From the NCBI GenBank assembly GCA_963680875.1, contig OY804575.1, positions 101,983,505-102,047,504 of the forward strand: a stretch of 64,000 nt of DNA, read 5' to 3'. Position 1 is the stretch's first letter. Each line of letters begins with the position of its first letter. The position numbers were made by a program, and so were the translations under genes. Of the stretch, positions 1-11,879 are shown piece by piece. The stretch comes from Bathymodiolus brooksi. Its lineage: Eukaryota; Mollusca; Bivalvia; Mytilida; Modiolidae. A model generated the notes under the pieces. It was given only the letters and a program-made list of their open reading frames with translations. It was not told the origin of the DNA and did no database searches.

Positions 1-60
1 TTATAGAGGACCTTCCAAGGATGCTTCCTACCAAGTTTTTATCCATTTGGCCAGATTAAC
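1..60. repeat. Fragment of the GGCCATCTTGG dispersed family
   Basis: The first 55 or so bases closely match 37290-37345 (TATAGAGGACCTTCCAAGG followed by a ttcatttggccag-like stretch). This is the tail of a repeat family found at least eight times in the window. The copy is cut by the window edge. Confidence 0.6.
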
Positions 61-1740
61 AGACAATATTCATCATATTGTTTTCTAGCTTCTGAACTGT
101 TGATCGAGAAAAAAATAAAATATTCTAAATAGGCAGCATATAGCCAGTCAATAGGGTTTGCAATTAATATTTCGTATGCACAATAGCGAACCCACACCAC
201 AAGGTGTGGAAAATAGTAAATATTCTGTTGTCGTTTAAATGCGTATTAACTGCATTACATTTGATAAAGTCCTTTAACTAGAATAGGAAAAAAATGTACA
301 CTTGAGTGAAATATATTAATAGTGTTGTAATAACAGATCGTGAACGTGATGTAGAAATCTGAAAGAATTTCAAGGTATATTTTAAATGAGGTTGAAGCAA
401 GTCGCCATTTGATATCAATTCGATTGTATTTAATTTTGACGATTTTAATTATGGAAGACGATGACAACCATATTTTTTTTTAACAATTGCAACTCAGCTG
501 GGTTTTTTTTCATAACCTATAATAAAATGAAAAAATATATATCACATTGTCGGAACAGTTCCAGCATTCAATAGAAAAATCGTAGAAATATGTAAATTCA
601 CTATCCCTGTTAAGTTTTTCCTCATAATCTTCATATAATTTTGTGATTTAAAATAAGACAACTACAGTCAGACCATACAACAGGTGTCAAATTTTGTGAT
701 GTAATCTGTTAATTGGCAGATCATAAACATCAATCGATATTTTTAACAAGAGAAAGGCAGCTTTAGTATAAGTTTTAAAAAACTTACAAAAAAGGCATGA
801 GGGCGTTTTGGATATGGTACTAGGGGCAGAGGTGCGCCACCAAGGGTATTAAGAGCGCTGCGCCCTTCTAAAATACTGTGGCGAGTGGTCTGGAACAGAT
901 TATTCTCTGGAATGAAAAAAAAATGAAATTCATCAAAATATTTACAGACTCTCAGACCTCCATTCCTAATAACATTGTTAGTTTGAAGAAAATGGGTCAA
1001 AACAAAGTAGATTAAGCAAGCATGTGACATGTTTACACCAGACAGGCCACACAATACCATAATATGTCCAGTTTAAAGTTGAGGATATAATAAAAAAAAT
1101 CACAAGTCTGAGTTGCAAGTGAAGAAATTTCATTTATTATGGTTATATTTTCTACAATATCATGATAACTTATCATATATTTAAAATTTAACAACAATCT
1201 TCATCACATAATAAATACTCTCCTTGGTTACAAGGAAAATGGTTTTTGTGGAAGAATTACAATAAAAACATGAAAAAAACGTGTAAAATCACAATTCTCA
1301 ATTTTGTAACAAAAATCATCAATATAAACCAGAATAACAAAAAAACACAAATTCACACATTCAATATTCATTTACAATTCACTTGTGCCTTGCATTTCAA
1401 AGGAATGTTATCATAAACATATAATTAATTTTATACATAGCTCATTGATGTGGTAATAATAATAATAATAATATATAACATTGAAACCAAGAAGTTAAAC
1501 AGTAACAATGGTTGACGATATCACTAACTGCATGTATACAAAAAATGGAATGATATTTTTTTTGGTATAATATTCAAACAAAGAAAAGTTTTAAATGCAA
1601 ATTTATACATCTGGGTCAAACTACTTGCCAATATGAAATGGTTGTGGATTATCTCCCTTTATTAAGTTAGGTCTTGACTACATCTGGAATGTAATGCATG
1701 TATGAGGCTAAATCTAAGTTGTAAATGGAAATTAACAATG
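61..1740. other. AT-rich stretch without a recognised gene
   Basis: Only short open frames, the longest about 105 codons on the minus strand at 743-1060. None has splice-site support, codon bias or a recognisable motif. Short AAT runs occur near 1455-1470. It lies about 10 kb beyond the stop codon of the minus-strand gene. Confidence 0.5.
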
Positions 1741-1756
1741 TTTTTTTCAAAGGGAG

Positions 1757-1880
1757 ACAAGGCACCTACAGTAGAACTTCTGTGGCTCGAACTCGAAGGG
1801 ACTGTCAAAATGTGTTTGAGTTATCGGAAGTTCAAGCCATCAAAGTTCTGTAATTTCAGCGAGAAAAAAACCTGGTTCTG
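1757..1880 (+). repeat. Probable dispersed repeat (TTCGAGTTATCGG-type)
   Basis: Contains 'aacttctgtggctcgaactc' and 'gagttatcggaagttcaag', a style of sequence I associate with short DNA-transposon ends in many animal genomes. Only one copy is visible here, so the family assignment is from memory and weak. The 71-codon frame over it is probably incidental. Confidence 0.3.
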
Positions 1881-2189
1881 GCCCGTGACAGTTTCCCTAA
1901 ATGACAAGATTTATTAGTGTCCAAATTTATTTGCAACCATGCCTTTGATTGTCAAATTAAGTTGAAAATTTTGAATAACTTTATTTGATATCAGCAGTGG
2001 CAATGGTTCCTAAATATGGTCAAGTCTGAACAAAAACACTCAATTTGGCCATTTGTTTCTTCTAAAAAATATCATACAAAGTTTCTTCCAGTCAATAATT
2101 AATGCCAACTAGGTATTACGTTTTTACAAGAATCTGCTTTGTTTTAATTTTTGCTAAGTATTTGTGAATAATAATATTCCAGTACTCTC

Positions 2190-3510
2190 TTTGTTCTGCA
2201 GAGGTGGCCATCTTGGATTTAAGACAAGTCATTAAACTCAAAAGCAGTAGAGTATCAAATGTGTTTCATTTGGATGTCAATTTTTAATAACTATTATAAA
2301 ATTTTCAAAATGGTCTAAAATATACGTTTTCAATCATATTCTATATGCATTTATAATTACTTACCGGGTATGAATCATAAGGAAAAAAATTAACATTTTA
2401 TTACTCAAAATAGAATCTTCTAAATACAAGTGCTCCTTCACCTCATATCAAACAGTTGTGGTATAGGTCTGAAAATAACCAGCATGAAATATGTGTTATC
2501 CATAAAACTTTTTGCATCCATTTTCTCTATAAACCAACACCAACCTGTATTGGAACAAATAAAATAAAGAGTGGACAGAATAATTACATACCGACAATTT
2601 TGGAAAACCAGAGTTTCTCATAAAATTGCATTGCTCACATCACTTATATACATAATGAACTCCCCCCAAAAAATCAGAAATTCCTTACCAGAAAATGGTT
2701 GCTTTCAATAAGCTCCTCAACCCCATTTTGGACTTTTCTTACCACCATGGCCAGTCAAGATAGCAAATATGGTATCATTTGTGTATGATTTAGTTAAAAT
2801 GTGTGAAACGGTTTCCGAGAAGAAGCTATTTATTTCACATAGTGTTCTATTTTAAGCCATTTTCTGCTGTAGCAGATACCTTGGTTTTCAGATTCGCATC
2901 AAAAACTAAAAATTCAAAGGGGACCATTCAATCTTCATTTGTGCATCATTTTTGGTTGAATGTGTCTTACAGACAATGATGATGAAGACATATGCAAAGT
3001 GACGAGACGATTACTCATATAATCCTTTGTATCCCAGACAGCTTATTTGCTATATGTTTGCTGCAAAATGAAACACCACTTTTTAAGGACTAAAGCTAAC
3101 AATCATGTCAACTTTCTACTCTACTGGCTTAATAGTTTTGGCCTGTAAGATTGTATTTATCCAATTCCTATCAAAACCCTCAAAGAAGTAAACAAAAACA
3201 AGACTTAAGCAAGAACAACTTTTGGTCATTTCTTACAAGAAGATATATTGGAATTTCAGTCAGAGTCATAGACAATAGTAATGCACTGGCAGCCATCTTG
3301 GATTTTCAACTACTCCGAAAAGTAATGATATTTGAGCCAGAACTTTAAAAAAGGAATGTTCCTGTCAAATTTGATTCTAAATGGGGTCAATGAGATCAAT
3401 AATATGAGTTCATGGCAGACAAAGACAGATAATGGTAAAATCCCCCATGATCCTTCAGGACTGGTAAGAAACAAATAGTAAAATATTAAAGCTATAAATA
3501 ATGAATACAA
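2190..3510. repeat. Degenerate copies of the GGCCATCTTGG family
   Basis: Recurring landmarks of this family are present: 'ggtggccatcttggattt' near 2203, 'gcagccatcttggatttt' near 3290, 'ccatttt...gttt(c)' and 'aaggaatgttcctgtcaaat' phrases, and pyrimidine-rich 'ttcccatagg'-like pieces. It looks like two or three old overlapping copies. No terminal structure is visible. Confidence 0.45.
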
Positions 3511-4802
3511 TGAAAACGGTAATAATTTTATATTGAGGTCAAGCTTCTACATTCTTATCTTATTTCATACAATGAGTTCTGGCTGTACTGTACAACAATT
3601 CTTACTTATTTATATAAACAAAAAAACAAAAACAAAAAACAACAAATTATTTCATATACAAATGTACCCGATATTATAAACAATAACAAATTACCTCCCT
3701 TACACAAACTGACTAGAAAACATGAATATCACAAGTGTGCTTAAATCACATGAAAATTGAGAAAAAAATGCTATAAAAAGTGCACCAAATAAAATACAAA
3801 TGAAAAACATTTTTGGCCTAATATACTATACAGGACAATGTTGCATGATTTTCAAAACTGATGAATCACTTTCAAGAAAAACAATTGAGAATATTTATAA
3901 AACGCACTGTATAAATTGAATGGCTACATTCCAGTTTTGCAATGTTTGGTAATACTAACCACACATCATAAAGTAACAGGAAAAAAGTATACTATATAAC
4001 AGAAACATGTTCTCTGTGAAATACAATTATCATATCTCCATATTTTTATCTTTATAATAGGAATTTAATTATCATTTATTTTCTTATTCTTGTTAGCAAA
4101 AAAAAACTCAAATTTATCTGAAACTTCACAGGCATGCAGGATTTAACACCTTTACCTGGATGGACACAGTATAATGTTATGAACCTGTTTAACATTTTTG
4201 ACTATAAATCCCATTTTCTTTAGCTTAATTCAGTGACTATTGAAAAAGTCTTCACTACAAAATTAAAAAAAAAAAAAAAACATTCCCACATTTTCATAGC
4301 CATATTAATTTTGATAATATAAACTGTTTTTAATAAATAACAGAAATTTATAACAATAAAATTCACTATCACTGTAACATTTTTGCTTCGTACAAAATAA
4401 TTTACATGAACATTAAAATTGTGGAAAAAAAAATACCTGTAATACTTGAATATAACACTTTTTCTAGATAATTCAGGATTTAGTTTAAACATTGTTTCAT
4501 AGTTTTATACCTGGAATAATATCTTGTAAAAAAGGTATTCATCTTTGGCATGAAAGTATTAGCATTACCAATCCAACAAAAAACACTAAACCATGGTGTA
4601 GTAAGTATATGTACAGTGTCTTAAGGCTTTCAGTCCACCATTGATAATATTAATTTTGCAAGTTTCAACAATTGATCAAAGAAAAGAGAATTCTCAGTCC
4701 CCCATCACCTCCCCTATTTTACCACTAAATTAACATTATGATTGCATTATTGCATATTGTAAATTACATTAATTTTTTTCTCCATTTCTACAGCTGCAGA
4801 AT
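3511..4802. other. AT-rich stretch, nothing recognised
   Basis: Homopolymer-rich intergenic sequence. Small open frames (for example 4220-4492 minus) are dominated by Phe, Asn and Lys codons, as expected of AT-rich noncoding DNA. No splice-linked exon or repeat end was seen. Confidence 0.5.
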
Positions 4803-5058
4803 CGTCGTGATAGTATGGTAATTGGATTTGCACCTACCTATGCAATGTTGGTGCCCATCACCACTAATGTTGCGAGTTCGAATCCCGATCAGGCGAGATG
4901 CATACGATACAATATTATGTGATAAAGTTTGTCAGTCACTGGTGACAGGTCGGTGGTTTCTTCGGGTACTCTGGTTTCCTCCACCAATAAAACTGACAGC
5001 CACAATATAACTGAAATATTGTTGAAAGTGGTGTTAAACACCATAACCCTAACCCTTT
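4803..5058 (+). mobile_element. tRNA-derived SINE, near full length
   Basis: The head has a polymerase III B-box-like 'gagttcgaatcccgatc' at 4876-4892. It continues with 'gataaagtttgtcagtcact', 'gacaggtcggtggtttcttc' and 'ctggtttcctccaccaataa', and ends with the tail 'cacaatataactgaaatatt' and 'agtggtgttaaacaccataa'. Related copies occur on the minus strand at 22066, 23082, 28617 and 45845, and tail-only copies at 21443 and 61033. The conserved tail resembles that of known molluscan SINE families; the exact family was not checked. Confidence 0.8.
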
Positions 5059-6077
5059 TACTTATGTTAAAAATCATGTAAAAACATCTTAGTACAGAGG
5101 GATAAATAAATTTTGTTTAAAGAAAGTTAAAAAGACTTGTAATTATAATTCCATACTTGGCCAGTAACAGACATTAATTTTTCATAAAATTGCAAGATTT
5201 TCCTTGTTGAATGCAAAATTTGTTTAAAAAGCACAAAGCATAAAAGAGGATTTTCATTTTTAATGGAAAATTTCTTTACAGTAAAAAGTATAAATAAGGA
5301 AACTAAATTCTGAGAAATGTTAAAATAAGGTAAATGACATTTAAAATGACGATGAATTTATGACTTTTAAATTACTTTTTTTTTAGGAAATCTGACTTTC
5401 ATCGATTCCTAAAACTTTATTATGTAAAGAAAACTTTACATATGGAATGAAATAACAAATGGGGCTGATTTACAATACTTTAATGTACATATAGATGCTT
5501 AAGTTTCAGTTGTTTCATACATTTTTTCCATGAGGTCAAATTTTTTTTTGGCAATCAACTGATTTAGTGCTTAAAACATACATTTCTACTTTTGTGTTTA
5601 ACAATAAAATATGACTTGTACTATTTAAATGGAAATTTTTGAGAAAAGAGAAGAAAAAAAAACCATATCAATATCAGGTGTGTTTCAGGTTTGAAATTAA
5701 TAGCATACAAAAAAAGATGACAATTTTTTTTAAGGATATTATTTATTGACATCATGTCGCAATAATTTACATTGTTGCACTTAGTAGTATTTGTGTGAAA
5801 AATTCAGACACCTGGGGTGCATTTTATTTGCAAAATCATGTTTCAGATTTTTTTGAAAATAGAAACATGCCTTATGTGAAATAAAAACGTTGTGATTCAC
5901 TTTAAATGATTTCAAAGATGGCTTCTATAGAGAATAAATGTTTCAAATTGGATCATGCTCGATCTTTGATTCGCTTGATTCAAGATCATGATTTTGACAT
6001 TAATTAAAAAATGCGGAATCGGAATCCGGATTCTGAAACACGATTCGGATTTCGAATTAAAAAATGCGCCCCTGCTT
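5059..6077. other. AT-rich stretch without a gene
   Basis: No open frame of note. At 6005-6060 there is a small imperfect repeat of 'aatcggaatccggattc' and 'cgattcggatttcgaatt' flanked by two 'aattaaaaaatgcg' copies, probably a decayed inverted structure just outside the left end of the 6078-9044 element. Confidence 0.45.
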
Positions 6078-7586
6078 TGAAAGGAGTAGGTATGATAAGG
6101 GCAGAAATTGGCCTAAAAAATAGACAAATTATAAATGAAATGTATAGCTTTCGTTGTTTCTTGATTTTATAAGACCTTTACCCCAACTACGATTTTGGTA
6201 GCAATTTTCCATATTTGCACGCGCGATGACGTCACACTAGTCAATGAAAAGTCTATCGTTTTGTGAAAATATATGAAATCTAACAAGAAATGTGTATTTA
6301 ATGTCAATTTTCAGTTTAACCACAAGCAGGTACCAACGGCATATTTTAGTATGATGTTTAATATACATAAACACATATCTCATTTAATTTTTGTGTTGGT
6401 ACCCTAGTGTGGAGAGTATGAAATCTGCAACCAAAAAATATTTTTAAGGTCGATTTCTCGTCAGCGGCCATTTTTTATTGAACGTTTTCATCCGTAATAG
6501 ACATAAATAGAAATCGACCTTTTAATCTCATCCAAAATAAAGTTGGTTATCGTAGTTGTTTTGCTTCTGGAGTAAAACTTGAACAATTTTTATGAAACAG
6601 TTCTGACGTTAAATAAATTTTGGAGGAGATTTACTGCCGACCTGATTGTGCATTGAGTCCGACGTGTTTTTTTTCTAACCCTCAGTGGAATTTCATGTGT
6701 TACTATACTAAAGAATACTTTAATATTATCCCCACAATTCACAAAAAGTACAGAAAACAAAACAAGCAACCAAAAAGAAAATTAGTACGTCAGATTATCT
6801 TAGAAATTAATTCATTGGACATGTTGACATTATTATTTGTGTATTATTTGTAGGGAGAGGACAGTCCATAAGTTGTGATAACTTTTTGTCCAATCCCATT
6901 GCTGTTTTATTTGCAATAAAATAATATTAAACTATGTAAACACATCGGAACTTTCTATTTTTAGCAGTCCCTTTACTTTTTTCTTTTTCTTTAACAAATA
7001 TATTTTATTTAGCTCTTTCGCAAAGTGAATTCCCGATGAATAATTGTATTAACGTAAATTTGATTTATATATAGCTTAATATTAACGTTGCGGTGGCGTA
7101 ATGGTTTAGTACACATGACTGCATATAACAACATGTACATCGTGAGATCAATATTTTATTCTTACTTATTTCAATAAAATATGGAAAAACAAACAATATA
7201 TTTGATAATTCATAATTAATCTAATACAGTACATATAACGATATAACGTGCATGTTTTAACATAATACACGGATGTCAGGTTTGATTTACATATTCGGTG
7301 TTTTGTTTATAATGGTCCTTTTGTTATCCTTACTAAGAATTTCATTGATATAGTCTATCGTTTATGAGTCAGTGCTAAATGTGTAGTATTACTTGGAATT
7401 TTAGTGGTATGATTTTACTTTAATGAGCCATGACCGATAATACAGTATTACCAAGCATTCTATTTATATAATCTATCACGTTTTACTTTTCTCAACAAAA
7501 AAAGATTGAAGATACCGTAAATATAAATTACCGCCTTCCAATCAAAGTATACTACCGTATTTGTACTCTTAGACATATCAGAATCG

Positions 7587-8148
7587 AAATAAATCATGGA
7601 AGCCAGAATGTGTTTTGAGTTTTAACATGGATTGGTGGATATTAGTAAATCTTATCCCTCGCTTCTGGTTCGGGATAAAATACTATTCTCTGATGTTCTC
7701 GTGGCAAGTATAATTTTGATTGGCTAAAAAGGTACTTTTAAAACTTCAGGGAAGCCGTGCGGTGACAGAAAATCAATAATCACTCTCACCTATGTGCTGT
7801 CCATTTACATTGTGCACAGCAGACAACACACATTTTACAAGATGACAGAAAATCAATAATCGCTCTCTGTGATCTTTGTCCAAAGATACACGTATTTATG
7901 TTTTTCCTATAATAAGGACATACTTATTAATGTTGGAACATTCAGATAAAAATGTTATCAGTCTCTAGATGTTATATATCCCATTTTAAAGGGCAATGGT
8001 TTTGCTAAAAGGTTCGGCTGACGCCTCATCTTTTTACAAAACCACTGCCCTTTAAAACGGGATATATAACATCTCGAGACTAATAACGTATAATATCCGC
8101 CAATCCATGTTAAAACTCCCAACACATTCTGGCTTCCATGATTTATTT
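7587..8148. mobile_element. Foldback/MITE element with two nested palindromes
   Basis: The outer arms 7587-7644 and 8091-8148 are inverted copies identical at 55 of 58 positions, with the core 'tggaagccagaatgtgtttt'. Inside, 7961-8004 and 8037-8080 form a second inverted pair identical at 44 minus 3 positions, with a 32-nt loop. No coding frame lies between them. It sits inside the 6078-9044 element, so it is either a later insertion or a structural part of that element. Confidence 0.8.
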
Positions 8149-8350
8149 CTTAATTATTCAACATGGATTATATCCTCTCCTGCCGCTTTAGCGCTGCTTT
8201 ACCATGTTATGCAATTGACTTGGTTCCTTTGACATTCTAATTACTGAAAATAATTTCCTCTCATGATTTAAAAAATAAAAAGATCAACATTCGGTTATAA
8301 AAAGATTTAAAAAAAGCAATTTACAGAGCTCAGCATTAACGAGTTTCTGC

Positions 8351-8915
8351 GGTTGCTAGGGATAATATTTGGTTACTAGGGACATTGTAAGGTTTAAGGA
8401 ATTCTTATAATATATACTGGTTAGTAAATGATAAGATGTCTCTAGATCTGCTAAGGTGCTGTTCTAGAAATTTTTTTCTTGATTAAATAAAAAGTCCATG
8501 AGATCTACAGGAAAATACTGTGCATAGGAAACCTGTTGCTATGGACGGGGCATAACTATGAATAAAAATATCAAAATGTATTTTTGAAATATGAAATGAC
8601 ATTTGTAGTGTGTATAGCTTGACAAAAATGTACCGCTTAATCAAATATCAAGTCAAAAGATCGTAGATGTCAAAATTCAACCATTAATTGCAATAATATA
8701 GGCTAATTTAATGTTTACGAAACCGTTGCTAGGGTGACAAAACTACACAAAAATACTATATGCCACCATAGAGAATTGGAATATTATTTTTAGAGTGTAC
8801 ATACACAGAATATAACATTTTATCGAAAGACTATGCAAGATATGTAAAATAAAACCCCCATATTTGAATTTCCAATGATTAATTGGACCCTCCGCCATTT
8901 ACGTTGCTAAGCAAC
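8351..8915. repeat. Decayed ~185-bp tandem repeats, each opening with GTTGCTA
   Basis: The motif GTTGCTA(G/T)GG or a close variant recurs at 8352, 8534, 8726 and 8903, about 180-190 bp apart. The last copy is the palindrome GTTGCTAAGCAAC. Between the motifs only patches align, such as 'tagtgtgtata' with 'gagtgtacata' and the 'ccattaattg' and 'ccaatgattaattgg' segments. The motif is much better kept than the intervals. Confidence 0.5.
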
Positions 8916-9234
8916 AAAGGACAAAGTGAAATCATCAAATAAAATATTTTTCTTACCTTTCAATGATTGTGTTTAATATTATATCTATATAAACAGTTTC
9001 TGAGATTGGGCCAAAATCTACCCTTATCATACCCACTCCTTTCAGAAATCCAGGACAAAATTTTCTACATAGTCAAACTTGCTTGAGGTGATCATCTCTA
9101 TTAAGCAATAACTTGTATTAGTCTTAAGTAACCACCTCTGACCCTATTTCAATGTTCCCTGGGACTGTCACATAAGACAGGATTGCCTGTACCTGTTTTC
9201 TACACCAGTATTACACAGTAGCTACAGTACAGCG

Positions 9235-9487
9235 CAGTGCTGTCTTATCGCATGGGCACGCTAGGCAGTTGCCTGGGAGCCCCACAAGTATAGGGACCCC
9301 ATGCTAATCTATGTATGGAACGTTTTTTAATGCTTAAACACTGATTTTGTTGAAAGTACTAATACAATAAATATATGTTTAAATTTTATCGACCATTTAC
9401 ATTATTATTCTTGTGGGTGGTTGTGTAGGTAGGGGCCCCATTCCACTGCTTTGCCCTGGGGCCTATAATGCTTTTAAGACAGCCCTG
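9235..9487. mobile_element. hAT-like MITE with 8-bp target-site duplication
   Basis: The terminal inverted repeats are CAGTGCTGTCTTA (9235-9247) and, in reverse complement, CAGGGCTGTCTTA (9475-9487). The 8 bp outside each end are gtacagcg (9227-9234) and gtacagtg (9488-9495), matching at seven of eight positions. CAG-type ends with an 8-bp duplication fit the hAT superfamily. The body is 253 bp with 'ggggccccattcc'-like GC-rich inner arms and no open frame. Confidence 0.8.
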
Positions 9488-9495
9488 GTACAGTG

Positions 9496-10187
9496 TAGAA
9501 TTTGAAGCAAGAACACAAACTATTTTTTGTATTTGTAACAATTTGTAATGATATCCAATATTTTTTGGAAAATGTTGATTATAACATTCTGATATTTATT
9601 TGCAGAGACCAGAGGTTTTTATTTCATCAAATACAGATGTAGAAAACATTATCAAAGGATGTTTTAAATTACTTCTAGTAAGTTTTAATGGACTTGAGAA
9701 GAAAAAATTATGTACTTATCTTAGCATGAATGTTTGTCAAACTGGGCTTAATTTATATCACTGGCAAAATTAAAAATTTTGTAAAAAATAATAATATTAA
9801 AGTAGATATATACTATAGTTTAAATATAACCCCATTCTGTACTTGAAATGTATCTGATGTATAAGTAGAAATTAGAGAAAATGTATATTTTTAGTACTGA
9901 GTAACTGTGGATATTTTAAATGGACAAATATTAAAAGGGGACAATCCATGCACTATTCCATTCAATTCCAGTTTAAAATTAGCCCTATGGTTTCACAAAA
10001 TTTTGCATGATTAAAATAATTAATTTACATATATTTATTATTTGAAATATAAGCAAATTTGCAAATTCCTTGGAAATCCACCGTATACCAGTATATAAAC
10101 TAGTTTAAATTTCAGCCCATTTAGACTCAATTGTAGACATTTTGATCATTTGAAGAATTTTTCATATTTAGTAATGGTGCCCATTTT
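9496..10187. other. AT-rich stretch ending in a repeat-family remnant
   Basis: No gene was seen. The last 40 bases (10150-10187, 'tagtaatggtgcccattttg') resemble the segment just before the repeat units at 24650-24710, so the 45-bp array that follows starts inside a copy of the GGCCATCTTGG family. Confidence 0.5.
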
Positions 10188-10950
10188 GGATACTAATTCA
10201 TGTTTATTTTAATTTGACTAAGTGGTTTCAGAGGATACTAAGTCATGTTTATTTTAATTTGACTAAGTGTTTCAGAGGATACTAAGTCATGTTTATTTTA
10301 ATTTGACTAAGTGGTTTCAGAGGATACTAAGTCATGTTTATTTTAATTTGACTAAGTGCTTTCAGAGGATACTAAGTCATGTTTATTTTAATTTGACTAA
10401 GTGCTTTCAGAGGATACTAAGTCATGTTTATTTTAATTTGACTAAGTGCTTTCAGGGGATACTAAGTCATGTTTATTTTAATTTGACTAAGTGGTTTCAG
10501 AGGATACTAAGTCATGTTTATCTTAATTTGACTAAGTGGTTTCAGAGGATACTAAGTCATGTTTATTTTAATTTGACTAAGTGGTTTCAGAGGATACTAA
10601 GTCATGTTTATTTTAATTTGACTAAGTGGTTTCAGAGGATACTAAGTCATGTTTATTTTAATTTGACTAAGTGGTTTCAGAGGATACTAAGTCATGTTTA
10701 TTTTAATTTGACTAAGTGGTTTCAGAGGATACTAAGTCATGTTTATTTTAATTTGACTAAGTGCTTTCAGAGGATACTAAGTCATGTTTATTTTAATTTG
10801 ACTAAGTGGTTTCAGAGGATACTAAGTCATGTTTATTTTAATTTGACTAAGCGGTTTCAGAGGATACAAAATCATGTTTATTTTAATTTGACTAGTGGTT
10901 TCAGAGAATACTAAGTCATGTTTATTTTAATTTGACTAAGTGGTTTCAAA
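10188..10950. repeat. 45-bp minisatellite, about 17 copies
   Basis: The unit runs 'tttcagaggatactaagtca' + 'tgtttattttaatttgacta' + 'agtgg', nearly perfect over about 17 copies, with one-base deletions near 10269 and 10894. Because 45 is divisible by three, an open frame of 215 codons (10267-10914) arises with a 15-residue period. I read it as non-coding: there is no start context, no splice link and no non-repetitive protein sequence. The phrase 'gtggtttcagagga' is typical of the GGCCATCTTGG family. Confidence 0.9.
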
Positions 10951-11663
10951 GAAGTTTTTAATGTGAAAAGCAGAAAGTATATGTTATTGTTGTACTGCAG
11001 TTATCTCCCAACTAGTAGGGTGTTTTTCCCCAATCTGGTTTGAAACAGTATCTGGTACACTTTTTCCCTAGACTCGCAATAAAAAGTGAACCATGAACAC
11101 ACCATTTTTTTGGTTTGAATCACATCATTGATAGGACCTTGGTTTACCTGTTCTTGTGCATAGATATGTTGTTCACTGCTTTCATAGAAAATTTGAAATT
11201 ATTATCCTCTTTTCAAGTCCTAATATCAACAAAAAGAAAACACTAAAGGTTTATAGTTAAAGGGAGATAAATCTTACATGTTTCTCCATATCATGAAATT
11301 GTAAAAACCACATTTTTCTTGTTGTAGGAAGAGAGATTTATTCAGATATTACTATGGTAATTAAGGTGATATATCTGCTCAAATGGAAGACAAAACATTT
11401 CTATTGTTTTAATGGGCAAGTAACATAAATAACATGATTGCTGGCAAGAAAAAAAAAATCTCTACTAAAACTTTAGAGTTGCACAAAGTTAAATTAAATT
11501 CAAGTAAAATGTATATCATTAAAAAAAAATTTGCCTGCAAAAAAAAAGATTTCCTTTCACAATTTGTTTTCAAACCGACTGATCACAGAAGACATCTTGA
11601 GAAGTGAAGATAACTTTAAATACCAGGAACAGAGCTTTTCTAGATAAAATAATGACAAAGGTT
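10951..11663. other. 3' flank of the minus-strand gene
   Basis: This lies downstream of the stop codon on the gene strand and may contain the rest of the 3' untranslated region. It is AT-rich with several poly-A/T runs. No open frame or repeat end stood out. Confidence 0.4.
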
Positions 11664-11669
11664 TTTATT
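11664..11669 (-). terminator. Nearest candidate polyadenylation hexamer
   Basis: AATAAA on the gene strand, about 20 nt after the TGA stop codon. This would make an unusually short 3' untranslated region, and AATAAA is frequent in such AT-rich DNA, so the real cleavage site may be farther down. Confidence 0.3.
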
Positions 11670-11689
11670 GGATGAGACAGGATCTGTTG

Positions 11690-11809
11690 TCAGGAATGAG
11701 TACATTTGTATGTAGTGTAAGTCTTAGCATCCTGCACATTCTGTATCGTCATATTTGTCTTGATTGCCACATCAACACTTTGTTCAAAACGAAATGTGCA
11801 CTCACTGCC
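11690..11809 (-). CDS. Terminal coding exon of the unrecognised gene
   Basis: The acceptor is TTTATTTCAG before 11809, and the reading frame continues in phase 0 from the exon at 13655-13827. It encodes 39 residues beginning GSECTFRFEQSVDVAIKTNM and ending with TYTTYKCTHS, then TGA. It is the only part of the protein that looks structured: alternating hydrophobic residues (FRFEQSVDVAIKT) suggest a beta strand, and three cysteines or aromatic-rich turns follow. No signal, membrane segment or known C-terminal motif is evident; the last residues THS are not a standard PDZ ligand. The call rests on the acceptor, the phase match and the in-frame stop. Confidence 0.82.
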   Translation of the reverse strand, partial: GSECTFRFEQSVDVAIKTNMTIQNVQDAKTYTTYKCTHS

Positions 11810-11879
11810 CTGAAATAAATCATCATATTAAGCTTCAGTAATTTCATGACTTTTCATAGAGTTTGTAACTAGATTAACA

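Larger units (their letters stand above)
6078..9044. mobile_element. Non-autonomous DNA transposon with 36-bp terminal inverted repeats
   Basis: The left end (6078-6113) and right end (9009-9044, read in reverse complement) share TGAAAGGAGTRGGTATGATA, then AGGGYAGA and TTGGCC, with 32 of 36 positions identical. The element spans about 2.97 kb and carries no recognisable transposase; its longest frame is 77 codons (6620-6853, plus). It includes a CRE-like TGACGTCA near 6227, a nested foldback element (7587-8148) and a decayed tandem region (8351-8915). No target-site duplication is evident at the borders. Confidence 0.7.

Noticed and set aside
743..1060. 105-codon minus-strand frame
   Set aside because: No splice sites in matching phase, no recognisable domain, low-complexity Phe/Leu-rich composition.
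10267..10914. 215-codon frame with a 15-residue repeat
   Set aside because: Arithmetic by-product of a 45-bp array; it breaks at one-base deletions at both edges.
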